Source: Planctomycetota bacterium
Lineage (GTDB): Bacteria > Planctomycetota > Planctomycetia > Pirellulales > JADFKK01
Direction: 5' to 3'
DNA length: 47,235 bases
NCBI GenBank assembly: GCA_022564995.1
Contig: JADFKK010000016.1
Span: 1 to 47,235 of the forward strand
In this document: positions 1 to 7,960 of the stretch, piece by piece
Numbering within the stretch: the stretch's first letter is position 1
Layout of the letters: each line of letters begins with the position of its first letter
Program-made: the position numbers and the translations under genes
Notes under the pieces: generated by a model
Told to the model about the DNA's origin: nothing
The model's input: the letters and a program-made list of their open reading frames with translations, nothing else
The model's database searches: none

Positions 1-2
1 CG

Positions 3-362
3 ACCTTCGCCAACATCGTCGGCGCCAAGCTGCCCGCCGATCGCCCCATCGACGGCCGCGACATGGGCATGTTGCTCGACGACCCGGGCGCCAAGAGCCC
101 GCACGAAGAGCTCGGCTTTTACTACTACAAGAACAATCGCCTCGAAGCGATTCGACTTGGCAAGTGGAAGCTGCACCTGAAAAAGACGCCCGAACTGTAC
201 GACCTGCGCGCCGACATCGGCGAGTCCAAGAACGTCGCCACGGCCCAGCCGGAAGTCGTTGCGCGTCTGCGCAGCGTCGCCCATCAGTACGACGCCGACC
301 TAAAGGCGAACACTCGACCGGCTTGGAACGCAGGGTCGAAGCGCCGGCCGAAGAAGAAGTAA
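3..362 (+). CDS. Sulfatase, C-terminal fragment (cut by window edge)
   Basis: The reading frame is open from the first bases of the window and ends at TAA 360-362, so the N-terminus and the active site lie outside. The visible part reads TFANIVGAKLPADRPIDGRD and then, around positions 110-235, a YYYKNNRLEAIRLGKWKLHL stretch followed by ELYDLRADIGESKNVA. This is the usual C-terminal subdomain of secreted arylsulfatases, where the gene product ends with a 'gkwKlh...eLYdL..DpgE..Nva' pattern. The basic RRPKKK end closely matches the end of the complete sulfatase at 36248-37636, so the two may be paralogues. The substrate (sulfated polysaccharide or another sulfate ester) cannot be told from this part. 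The family call is firm; the specific function is unknown. Confidence 0.85.
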   Translation, partial: TFANIVGAKLPADRPIDGRDMGMLLDDPGAKSPHEELGFYYYKNNRLEAIRLGKWKLHLKKTPELYDLRADIGESKNVATAQPEVVARLRSVAHQYDADLKANTRPAWNAGSKRRPKKK

Positions 363-710
363 ACCTCAGGCGGCCAGATTCTGGGGGAGATCAAGGGCGC
401 GAGAGTCGTTTATTGGCGTAAGGTGACTCCCAACCCGTCTGGTTGTCCAAGGGCTGTGACGCAGTGTCGCGATAAGAGGAGCGGCTAAGTTCAGTGATGC
501 TACACGGGTCGGCAACCGGCCTGTCGGCCTGTCAGCATCCGGTACTGTTCGTGAGTGATGTTGCGGTACGCGCTTCGGTCTCGACCAAAGCGATTAAATC
601 CTTCGATGGATTCAATGCGACTCAAGGGGATCGGTTCCTCAAGGATATAAAGTGTGTCTTCCGCGAACTTGTGTCTCACTTATATTGGCACAGAGGGCGT
701 CACCAATCAT
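363..710. other. Gene-free stretch, nothing recognised
   Basis: About 350 bases between the sulfatase tail and the stop of the minus-strand gene that follows. A 74-codon open frame on the plus strand (494-718) has no ribosome binding site, no recognisable protein features and runs into the next gene antisense, so it was not called. No clear promoter, terminator hairpin or repeat was seen. Confidence 0.5.
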
Positions 711-1781
711 CTATCTAGGCTCCTCAACCGGCCTTACGCGATCGACGACGAACCACTTTGAAGCAGCGCCGTTTCGCATCAATTTGGTAAGGTCCTCGGT
801 GTAGAATAGATCTCCCTTTTGCAAGATTTTTCCCGGGTATTGGGGCACGGTGGACGTAGCGACGGTGGTTACACTGTATGAATAAATGCCGTCAAGTCCC
901 TGAAATAAGTCGGGCAAACTTAGCTGCACCGATTTTCCAGGGGCAAGTCGATAAAGATACCTCTTGCCCGGCGCGGTTTTCTGACGGTAATGCAGCCAAT
1001 AGTTGCCGTCCGGATAAAACTTGGTCCACTCTGTTGTCGCTATTTGCAGCGGAATCTTTGTAATCGGGGTCCGGTTTTCGTCCAGGCGATAGTGATAGGG
1101 CACAAACAGATCCCTTTTGCCGATGTTTGTCAGCTTTCCCTTCCTCGTTTTGGATTTCGCATCACAGTCGAGCGATTCCTCAATCTCGAGAAGTAAGTAG
1201 GCACCTCGACTCGGGTTGCCCCAGTTTTTAATGATCTTCTCCAAAGATGTGGCAACAACATCAAACTCGATCTTCCCGGATACGAACTTGGTCGGTCGAT
1301 ACGATGGGAGATTGCCGATCGCAAAACCCTTGGCCGGCCAAACGATCTGAAGTGTATAGGTGCCCGGTTTGAACTTTCCGAAATATTTCCGTAGATCCAA
1401 GCTGAATTTACAGAACTGCTGACCGGGAACTGCGTGGCGACGTGTCGAGAATGTTTGCGCGGTCCCTTGCAGATCAACGACCTTTTTCGCCGTCGGTTGG
1501 CCTTTGGACCGTAGGATCAGCTTCGGCCTGGTGGCAGCATCTCGGATCTTGAACGTGATCTCGTGAGGCGAGTTGTTCGTAAGAGTAGACTCAACGTAAA
1601 TCGAGTCATAGGTTGTCCAAGACTGGACCATCGACAGAGTCCAGTCGATCTGACCGGCATTTTCTCTGCTCGATGCAAAACCCAAATTGCCAGGCAGACT
1701 CCTGCCACCTTGGCCAAATACATGCGAACCGGTTATAGCGAGCACGACAACGACCATTCGCATCAAAAGGGATCGCAACAT
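711..1781 (-). CDS. Secreted protein of unknown function
   Basis: A 356-aa protein that I do not recognise. The start at 1781 is preferred over an ATG six bases upstream because an AGGAG lies at good distance only from the inner one. The N-terminus is a clear signal peptide (MLRSLLMRMVVVVLAITGS, then HVFGQ), so the product is exported. The mature part is rich in beta-strand-like stretches: WTTYDSIYVESTLTNNSPHE, a 'PGTYTLQIVWP' segment and 'APGKSVQLSLPDLFQGLDGIYSYSV' near the C-terminus. These resemble Ig-like sandwich domains of planctomycete exoproteins. No catalytic motif was found. It stands alone, with no close same-strand partner. Base composition looks less GC-rich than the neighbours by eye. 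Confidence 0.75.
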   Translation of the reverse strand: MLRSLLMRMVVVVLAITGSHVFGQGGRSLPGNLGFASSRENAGQIDWTLSMVQSWTTYDSIYVESTLTNNSPHEITFKIRDAATRPKLILRSKGQPTAKKVVDLQGTAQTFSTRRHAVPGQQFCKFSLDLRKYFGKFKPGTYTLQIVWPAKGFAIGNLPSYRPTKFVSGKIEFDVVATSLEKIIKNWGNPSRGAYLLLEIEESLDCDAKSKTRKGKLTNIGKRDLFVPYHYRLDENRTPITKIPLQIATTEWTKFYPDGNYWLHYRQKTAPGKRYLYRLAPGKSVQLSLPDLFQGLDGIYSYSVTTVATSTVPQYPGKILQKGDLFYTEDLTKLMRNGAASKWFVVDRVRPVEEPR

Positions 1782-1811
1782 GAGCATCTCCTGTCAGTCG
1801 GGGGCCGTAGG

Positions 1812-2042
1812 TCATTTGCGCGGGGGCAAGCCTCGCTCTTGGCGAAACCGATCCTGCGACTCAAAGAAGGGCTCGGTTCGGTCGGCGTCGATGTCCGCGA
1901 TGCCTTGGCGAATGGCTGCGTTGACTTCCTGTCGTTCTTCCCACTCGGTGACCAGTTGGCGGAGCGATTCGGCACCGCCGTTGACGAGCTTTTCGTCGAC
2001 GAAGCGGTTGACGTCTTGGATGTCGTCTTTTGTTACGGACAT
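1812..2042 (-). CDS. Small acidic/charged protein, possibly antitoxin-like
   Basis: A 76-aa protein starting MSVTKDDIQDVNRFVDEKLV. An upstream ATG would lengthen it to 98 aa, but that extension reads through a palindromic repeat. The start at 2042 has a strong GGAGG six bases away, so the short form is chosen. The C-terminal half, with EWEERQEVNAAIRQGIADID and then FRQERGLPPR, looks like the small helical proteins often paired with, or derived from, toxin-antitoxin antitoxins. No toxin-like partner is next to it: the downstream gene is the secreted protein at 711-1781. Whether it is an orphan antitoxin or something unrelated cannot be decided here. Confidence 0.65.
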   Translation of the reverse strand: MSVTKDDIQDVNRFVDEKLVNGGAESLRQLVTEWEERQEVNAAIRQGIADIDADRTEPFFESQDRFRQERGLPPRK

Positions 2043-2065
2043 GGTGCCTCCCTCCGCTACAAGAC

Positions 2066-2171
2066 GAGCGGCAGATGAAAACTTACCTAATACTAGCACG
2101 ACGCGCAAGCGAGTGAGTCAAAAAGACACACTTGCTTGCGCTGCGTGCTGGTATTTTCTCATCTGCCGCTC
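2066..2171. repeat. Nested inverted repeat (REP-like palindrome)
   Basis: Outer arms carry GAGCGGCAGATGA (2066-2078) and its exact reverse complement (2159-2171). Inner arms of about 27 bases (2089-2115 and 2129-2155) pair imperfectly around a short AT-rich loop. The outer arm is shared with a second element that begins at 12074, where it overlaps the stop codon of the protease gene. It lies directly upstream of the small gene that starts at 2042. Confidence 0.8.
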
Positions 2172-2355
2172 GCCCAAGAGTACCACAACACGACCCCAAC
2201 CGCAACGAAAACTCCCCCTGCGGAGCGACCCAGATCAATAGCGGGCGAAGCCGGGGTGGCGGGTTTTTGGCAGGATTTACTTGATCGCTAATTGCAATGG
2301 CTGCTCGGGGTGGATATAGTGCTGGCGTTGGCGTGCCTGTTCAACGCGCGCGAAT

Positions 2356-2409
2356 CAAAGGGGACGGGAGTCGTTTCGTGAACCAGAAATGACTCCCGTT
2401 CCCCTTTTG
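2356..2409. repeat. Hairpin repeat with GGGGACGGGAGTC arms
   Basis: Arms of about 20 bases around AAAGGGGACGGGAGTCGTTT (2357-2376) and its near-complement (2388-2408) flank a loop of roughly a dozen bases. Structure and G-rich outer ends match the hairpin at 4491-4568, although the inner sequence differs. Hairpins of this style are familiar as REP-like intergenic elements mobilised by REP-associated transposases; no such transposase gene is in this window. Confidence 0.75.
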
Positions 2410-2433
2410 AGAGGGTCGTTTGGAGTAGAAACC

Positions 2434-3123
2434 ATGCTCGACGTGCTGGTGGTTGCTCCGCATCCCGATGATGCGGAGTTGGGGATGGGCGGGGCCATTT
2501 TGAAGATGATCGACGAGGGGCTCCGCGTCGGTGTGCTCGACTTGACGGATGGCGAGCCGACGCCGCACGGGACGCCCGAACTGCGGGCCGAAGAAACGGC
2601 CCAGGCGACCGAGCTGCTCGGTCTCGGCTGGCGGGAAAATCTCGGTCTGACGAATCGCTGTCTTGAGCCGTCGCTGGAGGCCCGGGGCAAGCTGGCCGAA
2701 GTGTTTCGCCGCACACGGCCGCGGTGGCTGTTCGCGCCATATTGGGAAGATGCCCACCCCGATCACGTCGCGGCAACGCCATTGATCGAGGCGGCCCGGT
2801 TTTGGTCGAAGCTCAGCAACAGCGAGCTGGCCGGTGAGCCACATCATCCCGAGCGGATCTACAACTATTACTGCGTCCACTTGAAGTTGATCCCGCAGCC
2901 GGCCTTCATTCTCGACATCAGCGACCAGTGGGAGACGAAGCTAGCGGCGATATCATGCTACCGGAGCCAATTCGTCACCGGCCGCCCCAGCGAGCCGCCG
3001 ACCTTTCTCGACGGGCTCCGCGACGAAGCCGCGTATTGGGGCAAAGCGATTGGCGTCCGATTTGGCGAACCGTTTTCGTGTCGAGAGCCGGTCGGGCTGC
3101 GAAGTTTGGAGGCGCTGGTTTAG
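2434..3123 (+). CDS. PIG-L family deacetylase, BshB1-like
   Basis: A 229-aa zinc-dependent N-deacetylase of the LmbE/PIG-L fold. The start at 2434 (MLDVLVVAPHPDDAELGMGG) is chosen over an in-frame ATG at 2389. The upstream one lies inside a hairpin repeat, while GGAG sits about 8 bases before 2434. The APHPDD motif gives His10 and Asp13, and AHPDH supplies His111, the expected zinc ligands; the spacing and length fit BshB1 (about 235 aa). BshB1 deacetylates GlcNAc-malate in bacillithiol synthesis. The DLTDGEPTPHGTPELR segment is typical of that subfamily. No bshA or bshC is nearby, so the real substrate could be another GlcNAc derivative. The family is firm, the bacillithiol role an inference. 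Confidence 0.88.
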   Translation: MLDVLVVAPHPDDAELGMGGAILKMIDEGLRVGVLDLTDGEPTPHGTPELRAEETAQATELLGLGWRENLGLTNRCLEPSLEARGKLAEVFRRTRPRWLFAPYWEDAHPDHVAATPLIEAARFWSKLSNSELAGEPHHPERIYNYYCVHLKLIPQPAFILDISDQWETKLAAISCYRSQFVTGRPSEPPTFLDGLRDEAAYWGKAIGVRFGEPFSCREPVGLRSLEALV

Positions 3124-3133
3124 GGACGCGGGC

Positions 3134-3269
3134 GAAAGAGGGAAAGAGGGAAAGAGGGAAAGAGGGAAAGAGGGAAAGAGGGAAAGAGGGAAAGAGAGTG
3201 GGAGAGTGGGAGAGTGGGAGAGTGGGAGAGTGGGAGAGTGGGAGAGTGGGAGAGTGGGAGAGTGGGCGA
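3134..3269. repeat. Two adjoining 8-bp microsatellites
   Basis: Eight tandem copies of GAAAGAGG (3134-3197, the last ending GA) pass directly into nine copies of GTGGGAGA (3198-3269, the last with one change). The two units differ at few positions and both strands are strictly purine/pyrimidine biased. The array lies 10 bases after the stop codon of the deacetylase gene and ahead of the lipoprotein gene at 3456. The remainder of the 332-base gap is a C/T-rich stretch (about 3278-3325) with no other recognised feature. Confidence 0.95.
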
Positions 3270-3455
3270 GAAAAATTCCCACACCCAGTCCCTCCTTCCC
3301 TCCCTCTCTCCTTCTCTCCGTCCTCGCCAATAACGCTTCGGAAACCGATTCCACTCAAGCCGGCCTGCCCGAACCGCCGATATGGCTGCGACTCTTGATC
3401 TCCTGCGGTGTTCTTCCGCGGGGGTTTTCATCTTCGCGAGCTGCCGGGCTGAGCC

Positions 3456-4487
3456 ATGTTGCGCCGAAATATCTTCATTTGCCTGGTGCTGCTGCCCGTG
3501 GCCGGATGCGCCGCCTTTCCCGAGGGCGCCCACCCGCCGAAGGTTCACAATCCGTTTCCGCAGCTTTCGCGGGTGGCGATTGTCAACTTCTTGAATCTCA
3601 GTGACGACCCGACCGTCGATGGGCGGCAATTCGCTCTGGCCTATTACAACGAATTGCAATCGATACCTGGCTTCGAGGTCGTTTCGGTCCGCACGGTCGA
3701 AATCGCCATGGCCGAACATAAGATTCAACTGCGCACGCCCGAGGATGCCCGACGTTTGGCGCAGATTCTCGGCGTCGACGTCGTCGTCGTGGGCTCGGTG
3801 ACCGATTTCGATGCGTATTATCCGCCGCGCTGCGGAATGCAAGTTCAGTGGATCGCGGCCAATCCCGGCTTTCACCCGATCCCACCCGGATACGCCCTGC
3901 CGTGGGGCACGACGGAGGAAGAGTACATTCCCGGACGGCTCGTGTTTGAAGCGGAGATGGCGTTGGCCCGGGCGCAGTTGGAAACGCAAAGCCCGGTCGC
4001 GGGCGATCAGATGCCACTTCCCGAGGGCGTGCTTCCGCCGGGTCCAAAACGACCGAACTCAGAACAACCCGGCGCCGTGCGTCAGACGAGTGCCGTCGAG
4101 CCGGCGCCCCGTCCGGCCGATGACAGAACGCACACAACCGATACGACCGGCAAGTTCGCTGCGCTGTTCCCCGACGATCCTCGCCAGACGCGTGAGTTTT
4201 TTCGTCCCAGCGCGCCGCAGCCGACGCCGCCTGTGCTGTGGCCGTCGAACCGGCCCGTCATGGAGCATACGCGGATGTATAACGGGCACGACCCTGAGTT
4301 TACGACGGCCCTGCGGACGTACGCGCACTTCCGCGACGACGCGCGTTTTGCGGGCTGGCAAGGTTACCTACAGCGTACAGACGATTTCATCCGATTTTGT
4401 TGCCACAAACACATCGCTGAAATGCTCACGGCACGCGGCGGCGCCGGCAAAACGCAAGTGGTGTGGCGCTGGTCGGCGGACCGATAA
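3456..4487 (+). CDS. CsgG/LpoB-like outer-membrane lipoprotein
   Basis: A 343-aa protein with a lipoprotein signal (MLRRNIFICLVLLPVAGC), lipidated on Cys18 if processed normally. Residues about 35-120 read RVAIVNFLNLSDDPTVDGRQ, then YYNELQSIPGFEVVSVRTVE and ILGVDVVVVGSVTDFDAYYP. This is the alternating beta/alpha pattern of the TolB-N/CsgG/LpoB-type periplasmic domain. A proline-rich, low-complexity linker of roughly 100 residues follows (about 175-270). The C-terminus holds an aromatic-rich block with two adjacent cysteines (RFCCHKH) and ends WRWSADR. No strong Shine-Dalgarno is visible. It may form a small operon with the 84-aa gene at 4625 and xerC, although a hairpin repeat interrupts. 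Its partner and precise role are unknown. Confidence 0.75.
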   Translation: MLRRNIFICLVLLPVAGCAAFPEGAHPPKVHNPFPQLSRVAIVNFLNLSDDPTVDGRQFALAYYNELQSIPGFEVVSVRTVEIAMAEHKIQLRTPEDARRLAQILGVDVVVVGSVTDFDAYYPPRCGMQVQWIAANPGFHPIPPGYALPWGTTEEEYIPGRLVFEAEMALARAQLETQSPVAGDQMPLPEGVLPPGPKRPNSEQPGAVRQTSAVEPAPRPADDRTHTTDTTGKFAALFPDDPRQTREFFRPSAPQPTPPVLWPSNRPVMEHTRMYNGHDPEFTTALRTYAHFRDDARFAGWQGYLQRTDDFIRFCCHKHIAEMLTARGGAGKTQVVWRWSADR

Positions 4488-4490
4488 GTT

Positions 4491-4568
4491 GGAAAAAGGG
4501 GAGCAGGTGCATTTTGTGCGAAGCACCCTCCGGTCCGTTTCGGCAAAATGCACCTGTCCCCTTTTTCC
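4491..4568. repeat. Hairpin repeat with GGAAAAAGGGG arms
   Basis: Arms of 25-26 bases (4491-4516 and 4544-4568) pair with one base of difference; the ends read GGAAAAAGGGGA followed by CAGGTGCATTTTG. It begins three bases after the stop codon of the lipoprotein gene. The overall form matches 2356-2409, suggesting one family with a conserved A-rich/G-rich foot and a variable inner stem. The stretch AAAAAAGGGGATAAGTCC at about 33765-33782 may be a single foot of the same family. Confidence 0.8.
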
Positions 4569-4624
4569 ACCTGCTGGCCCCGGCCGGCAGGCCGGGGTTT
4601 CGCCGACACCGAGGAGAACAGGCC

Positions 4625-4879
4625 GTGAGCGACGACATCAATGTGCTGGCCCTGGTCAAGGGCGACGAGCGTTACGTGTTTCTCTACGACGATTCGAGCC
4701 GCGCTGAGGCGCTGCGCACCTTGGGCCGTTACGCCTCGAACGCCGAGTTGTCGTTCACTTGGTACGACGCGGCCGTGTTGAGCCAGCGGATTCGCCAGGA
4801 AAGCCAAACGCCGACGGAGCCGCTGCCGGAGAGCCGCTTCAGCCTGCCACAACCAATCGACGGCGACGAATGGTTTTAG
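4625..4879 (+). CDS. Conserved small protein, unknown function
   Basis: An 84-aa protein read from GTG at 4625; GAGGAG lies about 9 bases upstream and decides this start. The sequence runs VSDDINVLALVKGDERYVFL, then YDDSSRAEALRTLGRYASNA, WYDAAVLSQRIRQ and a proline-rich end finishing DGDEWF. There is no signal peptide or membrane segment, so it should be cytoplasmic. I believe small proteins of this type occur in other planctomycetes, often near xerC/D, but that is from memory and was not checked. It is 200 bases upstream of the recombinase gene on the same strand. No function can be assigned. Confidence 0.75.
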   Translation: MSDDINVLALVKGDERYVFLYDDSSRAEALRTLGRYASNAELSFTWYDAAVLSQRIRQESQTPTEPLPESRFSLPQPIDGDEWF

Positions 4880-4913
4880 GCGGTGACCGGATTGGATTTG
4901 TCGACCGGAAAAT

Positions 4914-5042
4914 AAAGCACGAAATCCGAAATCCTAAACAAATTCAAATGTTTCAATGACAAAAAGGCGGGGCGAAGCGTTCGATCGTCGCGGTGTGGTT
5001 TTTAATTTCGTCATTTGAATTTGTTTAGGATTTCGTGCTTGG
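4914..5042. repeat. Long imperfect inverted repeat upstream of xerC
   Basis: Arm one (AAGCACGAAATCC, then CCTAAACAAATTCAAATG, about 4915-4945) is matched in reverse by CATTTGAATTTGTTTAGGAT and TTCGTGCTT (about 5012-5041). Arm one carries a small insertion of about 7 bases. The AT-rich arms stand out from the GC-rich surroundings. The same CGAAATC/GATTTCG vocabulary recurs at 6038-6197 and 23855-23963. Confidence 0.75.
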
Positions 5043-5079
5043 GATTTCCCTTCTCCGGGCTCCGCCTCCTCTTCCGTCC

Positions 5080-5982
5080 ATGCGCACCGCCGTTATACGC
5101 TTCTTGCAATTTCTTACCGTCGAGCGGAACGCTTCGCCGCATACGATCAAGAGCTATCGGGAAGACCTCGAAGCGCTGGTCGATTATCTCGATGAGGCGT
5201 ATGAGGGCTCCCCGCCGCCGCCCGGCGAGATTACCACCATGGAGCTGCGCGAATACGTCGCGGCGCTGCACGAGGCGGGTTACGCCAAAACGTCGATCGC
5301 CCGCCGGCTGGCTTCGCTGCGGAGTTTCTTTAAGTTCGGGCAGCGCGAAGGCTGGGCCGAGACGAATCCCGCCAAGCCGCTCCGCAACCCTCGCAAGCCC
5401 CGCACGCTGCCGCATTTTCTCTCCAGCGATGAATTATCGCAACTGCTCGAATCGCCGCCCGGCGATGAGCCGCTGGGAAAACGCGATCGGGCGATGCTGG
5501 AAACGCTCTACTCGGCCGGTCTGCGGGTCAGCGAGTTGGTCGGCATCAACGACAGCGATCTCGAATTGGACGCCGGCATCGTCCGCGTTCGCGGCAAGGG
5601 CCGTAAAGAACGCCTGGCGCCGCTCGGGTCGTTCGCGGTGCGTGCGATGCGGCATTGGCTCAAGGTGCGAACCGTTTCCGCCAAAGAACCCACAGGCAGC
5701 GAAGCGCCCGTCTTCGTCAACCGCTTCGGTCGCCGGCTGACGACCCGCAGCGTCGGGCGGATGCTGGAAAAGTATCTCAAACAAACGGGCCTCGACCAGC
5801 GGACAACACCCCACACGCTGCGACACAGCTTCGCCACCCATCTTCTCGACCGCGGCGCCGACATCCGCAGCGTGCAAGAACTGCTCGGCCACAAGAGCCT
5901 CATCACCACCCAAATCTACACCCACGTCAGCACGGCCAAGCTGCGCGAAGTGTACGAAAAAGCACATCCGCGTGCCGTGTAG
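5080..5982 (+). CDS. xerC: Tyrosine recombinase XerC/XerD
   Basis: A 300-aa site-specific recombinase, the length expected of XerC/XerD, which resolve chromosome dimers at dif near the terminus. The start at 5080 (MRTAVIRFLQFLTVERNASP) is chosen because the longer frame from 5035 begins inside an inverted repeat. Residues 1-90 are the SAM-like core-binding domain (HTIKSYREDLEALVDYL). The catalytic domain shows Arg149 (AGLRVSEL), Lys173 (RGKGRKER), His245 and Arg248 (PHTLRHSFATHLL), His271 (LLGHKS) and Tyr280 (TQIYTHV), so all catalytic residues are present. No integron, phage or transposon gene surrounds it, which favours the housekeeping role. XerC versus XerD cannot be settled from motifs alone. 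Confidence 0.9.
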   Translation: MRTAVIRFLQFLTVERNASPHTIKSYREDLEALVDYLDEAYEGSPPPPGEITTMELREYVAALHEAGYAKTSIARRLASLRSFFKFGQREGWAETNPAKPLRNPRKPRTLPHFLSSDELSQLLESPPGDEPLGKRDRAMLETLYSAGLRVSELVGINDSDLELDAGIVRVRGKGRKERLAPLGSFAVRAMRHWLKVRTVSAKEPTGSEAPVFVNRFGRRLTTRSVGRMLEKYLKQTGLDQRTTPHTLRHSFATHLLDRGADIRSVQELLGHKSLITTQIYTHVSTAKLREVYEKAHPRAV

Positions 5983-6003
5983 GAGGCGTCTGGGACGGCG
6001 ACC

Positions 6004-6029
6004 ATAAAGCCGCGACCGTTGGTCGCGCC
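6004..6029. repeat. REP-like palindrome, CGCGACC-GTT-GGTCGCG copy 1
   Basis: A perfect 7-base stem CGCGACC/GGTCGCG with a 3-base loop, preceded by ATAAAGC. Other copies are at 7961-7987, 21959-21985 and 36197-36242, all in spaces between genes. It lies 20 bases after the xerC stop codon. Confidence 0.85.
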
Positions 6030-6037
6030 CTCATCAT

Positions 6038-6197
6038 AAATGACGAATGACGAAAGAAGCCCGAAGCACGAATGTCGAAACCCCGTCAGCGGAAGAGGCC
6101 ATGTCCTGACTGGAGCCGAATTCTCTTCGGGCTTAGGATTTCGTCATTCATTCGTCATTCGTCATTCGTCATTCGTCATTCGGTCATTCGACATTCG
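6038..6197. repeat. Inverted repeat with ATTCGTC tandem units
   Basis: The left part (6038-6082) carries AATGACGAATGACGAAAG, GCACGAATGTCGAAA. The right part (6139-6196) carries several tandem copies of CATTCGT and ends CATTCGACATTCGAC, roughly its reverse complement. The right part abuts the stop codon of the amidohydrolase at 6199. It belongs with 4914-5042 and 23855-23963. Confidence 0.75.
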
Positions 6198-6198
6198 A

Positions 6199-7923
6199 CT
6201 ACTCCTGCTCCCGTTCATACACCACCCGCCCGCCGATGATCGTGAGGTCGACTTTCGCGCCGCGGATCTTCTCTTCCGGAACGGTCATGATGTCTTCCGA
6301 AAGCACAACGACGTCGGCCAGCTTGCCGACGGCGAGCGTGCCCTTGATATCTTCTTCAAAGGCCGCGTAAGCGCCGGCGGCCGTGTAAGAATGTAGGGCT
6401 TGTTGGCGCGTCATCTTCTGTTTGGGGAAGAACGTCGCACCGCGGTCCAGCCTGCGCGTGACGCTGGCGTAGAACGAGGCGATGGGGCTGACCGGCTCGA
6501 CCGGCACGTCGCTGCCGTTGGTCACGACCGCGCCGCTTTTCAAGAGGCTTTGCCAGACGTAAGCCCCTTGTGCGGCCCGCCGCTCGCCGAGGCGGCGCGT
6601 TACGAATACGGCGTCCGACGTGCAGTGAATGCCCTGCATCGAAGCGATTACGCCAAGCTTGGCGAAGCGCGGGATATCGTCCGGATGCAAATGCTGCGCG
6701 TGTTCGATCCGCCAGCGGCGAGATTTCTCGCTGGGGTGCTTTTTGAACACGTCGGCAAACAAGTCGAGCGTCTCGCGATTGGCCCGATCGCCGATGGCGT
6801 GGACGCAAAGTTGGTAGTCGTTTGCGATCGCCAGCCGAGCGGTCTCGCGCAGCGAACGCAGCGAACTCGTGTTCAGCCCCCGGCTTTGCGGCAGGTCATT
6901 GTATGGCTCCAGCATCCACGCCCCGTGCGATCCGAGGGCCCCGTCGATCGAGCGCTTGATCCCGCGAACCGTGAGAAAGTTATCGCCGGCGCCGACGACC
7001 CGTGCGCGGGCTAACCCGGCCGCCATGCGGGCGTTGCTGTCGCCGACCATCACCCACAACCGCACGGGCAGTTTGCCGTCTTTCGCCAGAGCGCGAAAAA
7101 CGTCGATGGTGGCCAACGACGAGCCGGCGTCTTGAAAGCTGGTCACGCCATGTTTCAGGCATTCACGCCCGGCCAGACGGATCGACGCCAGCAGTTCCGC
7201 TCTGTGCTTGGCCGCCGGCAGCTTGTTCAGCGCGACACTGTGGGCGCGGTAAATCAGACCCTGAGCCGTCTCACGAAACACGCCGCTCGGCTCGCCGGCG
7301 GCGTCGTGGAGAATCTCTCCGCCAGCCGGGTCGCTGGTCGAGGCGTCGACATTCGCCAACCGCATCGCCATGGCGTTAGCGACGAGGGCGTGTCCGCTGG
7401 CGTGAGTCAGCAGCACCGGATGGTTCGGTGCGGCCTCGCTCAACAGATCGTGCGTCGGATAACCTTCGACGTCGGGCGCCGGCTTCTTCGTCCACTTCGA
7501 CTGATGCCATCCCCGCCCGGTGATCCAACGCCCCGGCGGCGCCGTGCGGGCCGCCGCGGCCACTTGCCGGGCGATATCCTCCCACGTCTTCGCCTTCGTC
7601 AGATCGAGAATCTGCATCGAATGGCCCAGCCCAACAAAATGTCCGTGCCCCTCGATGAAGCCGGGCACCGCCAGCCGGCCCGCGAGATCGATCACCCGCG
7701 TCTTGGGGCCGATGAGCGGTTTGACTTCCTCATCGGTTCCCAGGGCGACGATCTTGCCGCCGCGCGCCGCCAGCGACTCGACCTGCGGGCGATCCGCATC
7801 GACGGTGACGATCTTGCCGCCGTGGAGCACGAGGTCGGCGGGTTGATTGTCGGCAAGCCCGACACCCACAACGGAAACGATGAGAAACGAAAGGGTGATT
7901 GATTGAATAGCACAGCAGTGCAT
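6199..7923 (-). CDS. Secreted YtcJ-like amidohydrolase
   Basis: A 574-aa metal-dependent hydrolase of the amidohydrolase superfamily (Amidohydro_3 type). The start at 7923 is preferred because GGAGG stands 8 bases upstream and a signal peptide follows at once (MHCCAIQSITLSFLIVSVVG, cleaved near GLADNQ). The urease-like N-terminal strands read LVLHGGKIVTVDADRPQ. The metal motif HGH is at residues 93-95 (VPGFIEGHGHFVGLG). Later blocks include RWRIEHAQHLHPDD, VTNGSDVPVEPVSP and the C-terminal GTLAVGKLADVVVLSEDIM, all in family order. Members cleave varied amide or cyclic amide substrates, so the substrate is unknown. The location would be periplasmic or external. It is transcribed alone. Confidence 0.88.
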   Translation of the reverse strand: MHCCAIQSITLSFLIVSVVGVGLADNQPADLVLHGGKIVTVDADRPQVESLAARGGKIVALGTDEEVKPLIGPKTRVIDLAGRLAVPGFIEGHGHFVGLGHSMQILDLTKAKTWEDIARQVAAAARTAPPGRWITGRGWHQSKWTKKPAPDVEGYPTHDLLSEAAPNHPVLLTHASGHALVANAMAMRLANVDASTSDPAGGEILHDAAGEPSGVFRETAQGLIYRAHSVALNKLPAAKHRAELLASIRLAGRECLKHGVTSFQDAGSSLATIDVFRALAKDGKLPVRLWVMVGDSNARMAAGLARARVVGAGDNFLTVRGIKRSIDGALGSHGAWMLEPYNDLPQSRGLNTSSLRSLRETARLAIANDYQLCVHAIGDRANRETLDLFADVFKKHPSEKSRRWRIEHAQHLHPDDIPRFAKLGVIASMQGIHCTSDAVFVTRRLGERRAAQGAYVWQSLLKSGAVVTNGSDVPVEPVSPIASFYASVTRRLDRGATFFPKQKMTRQQALHSYTAAGAYAAFEEDIKGTLAVGKLADVVVLSEDIMTVPEEKIRGAKVDLTIIGGRVVYEREQE

Positions 7924-7960
7924 GGCGAATCCTCCGAGAGCAGTATAGCAGCGCCATCTC

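Noticed and set aside
494..718. 74-codon plus-strand frame in the first gap
   Set aside because: No ribosome binding site, no recognisable sequence, and it ends antisense within the next gene.
3134..3269. Possible CRISPR array
   Set aside because: The units are 8-bp tandem repeats without spacers, and there are no cas genes.
7132..7902. 256-codon open frame opposite the YtcJ-like amidohydrolase
   Set aside because: Antisense to conserved amidohydrolase motifs; no start signal or protein features.
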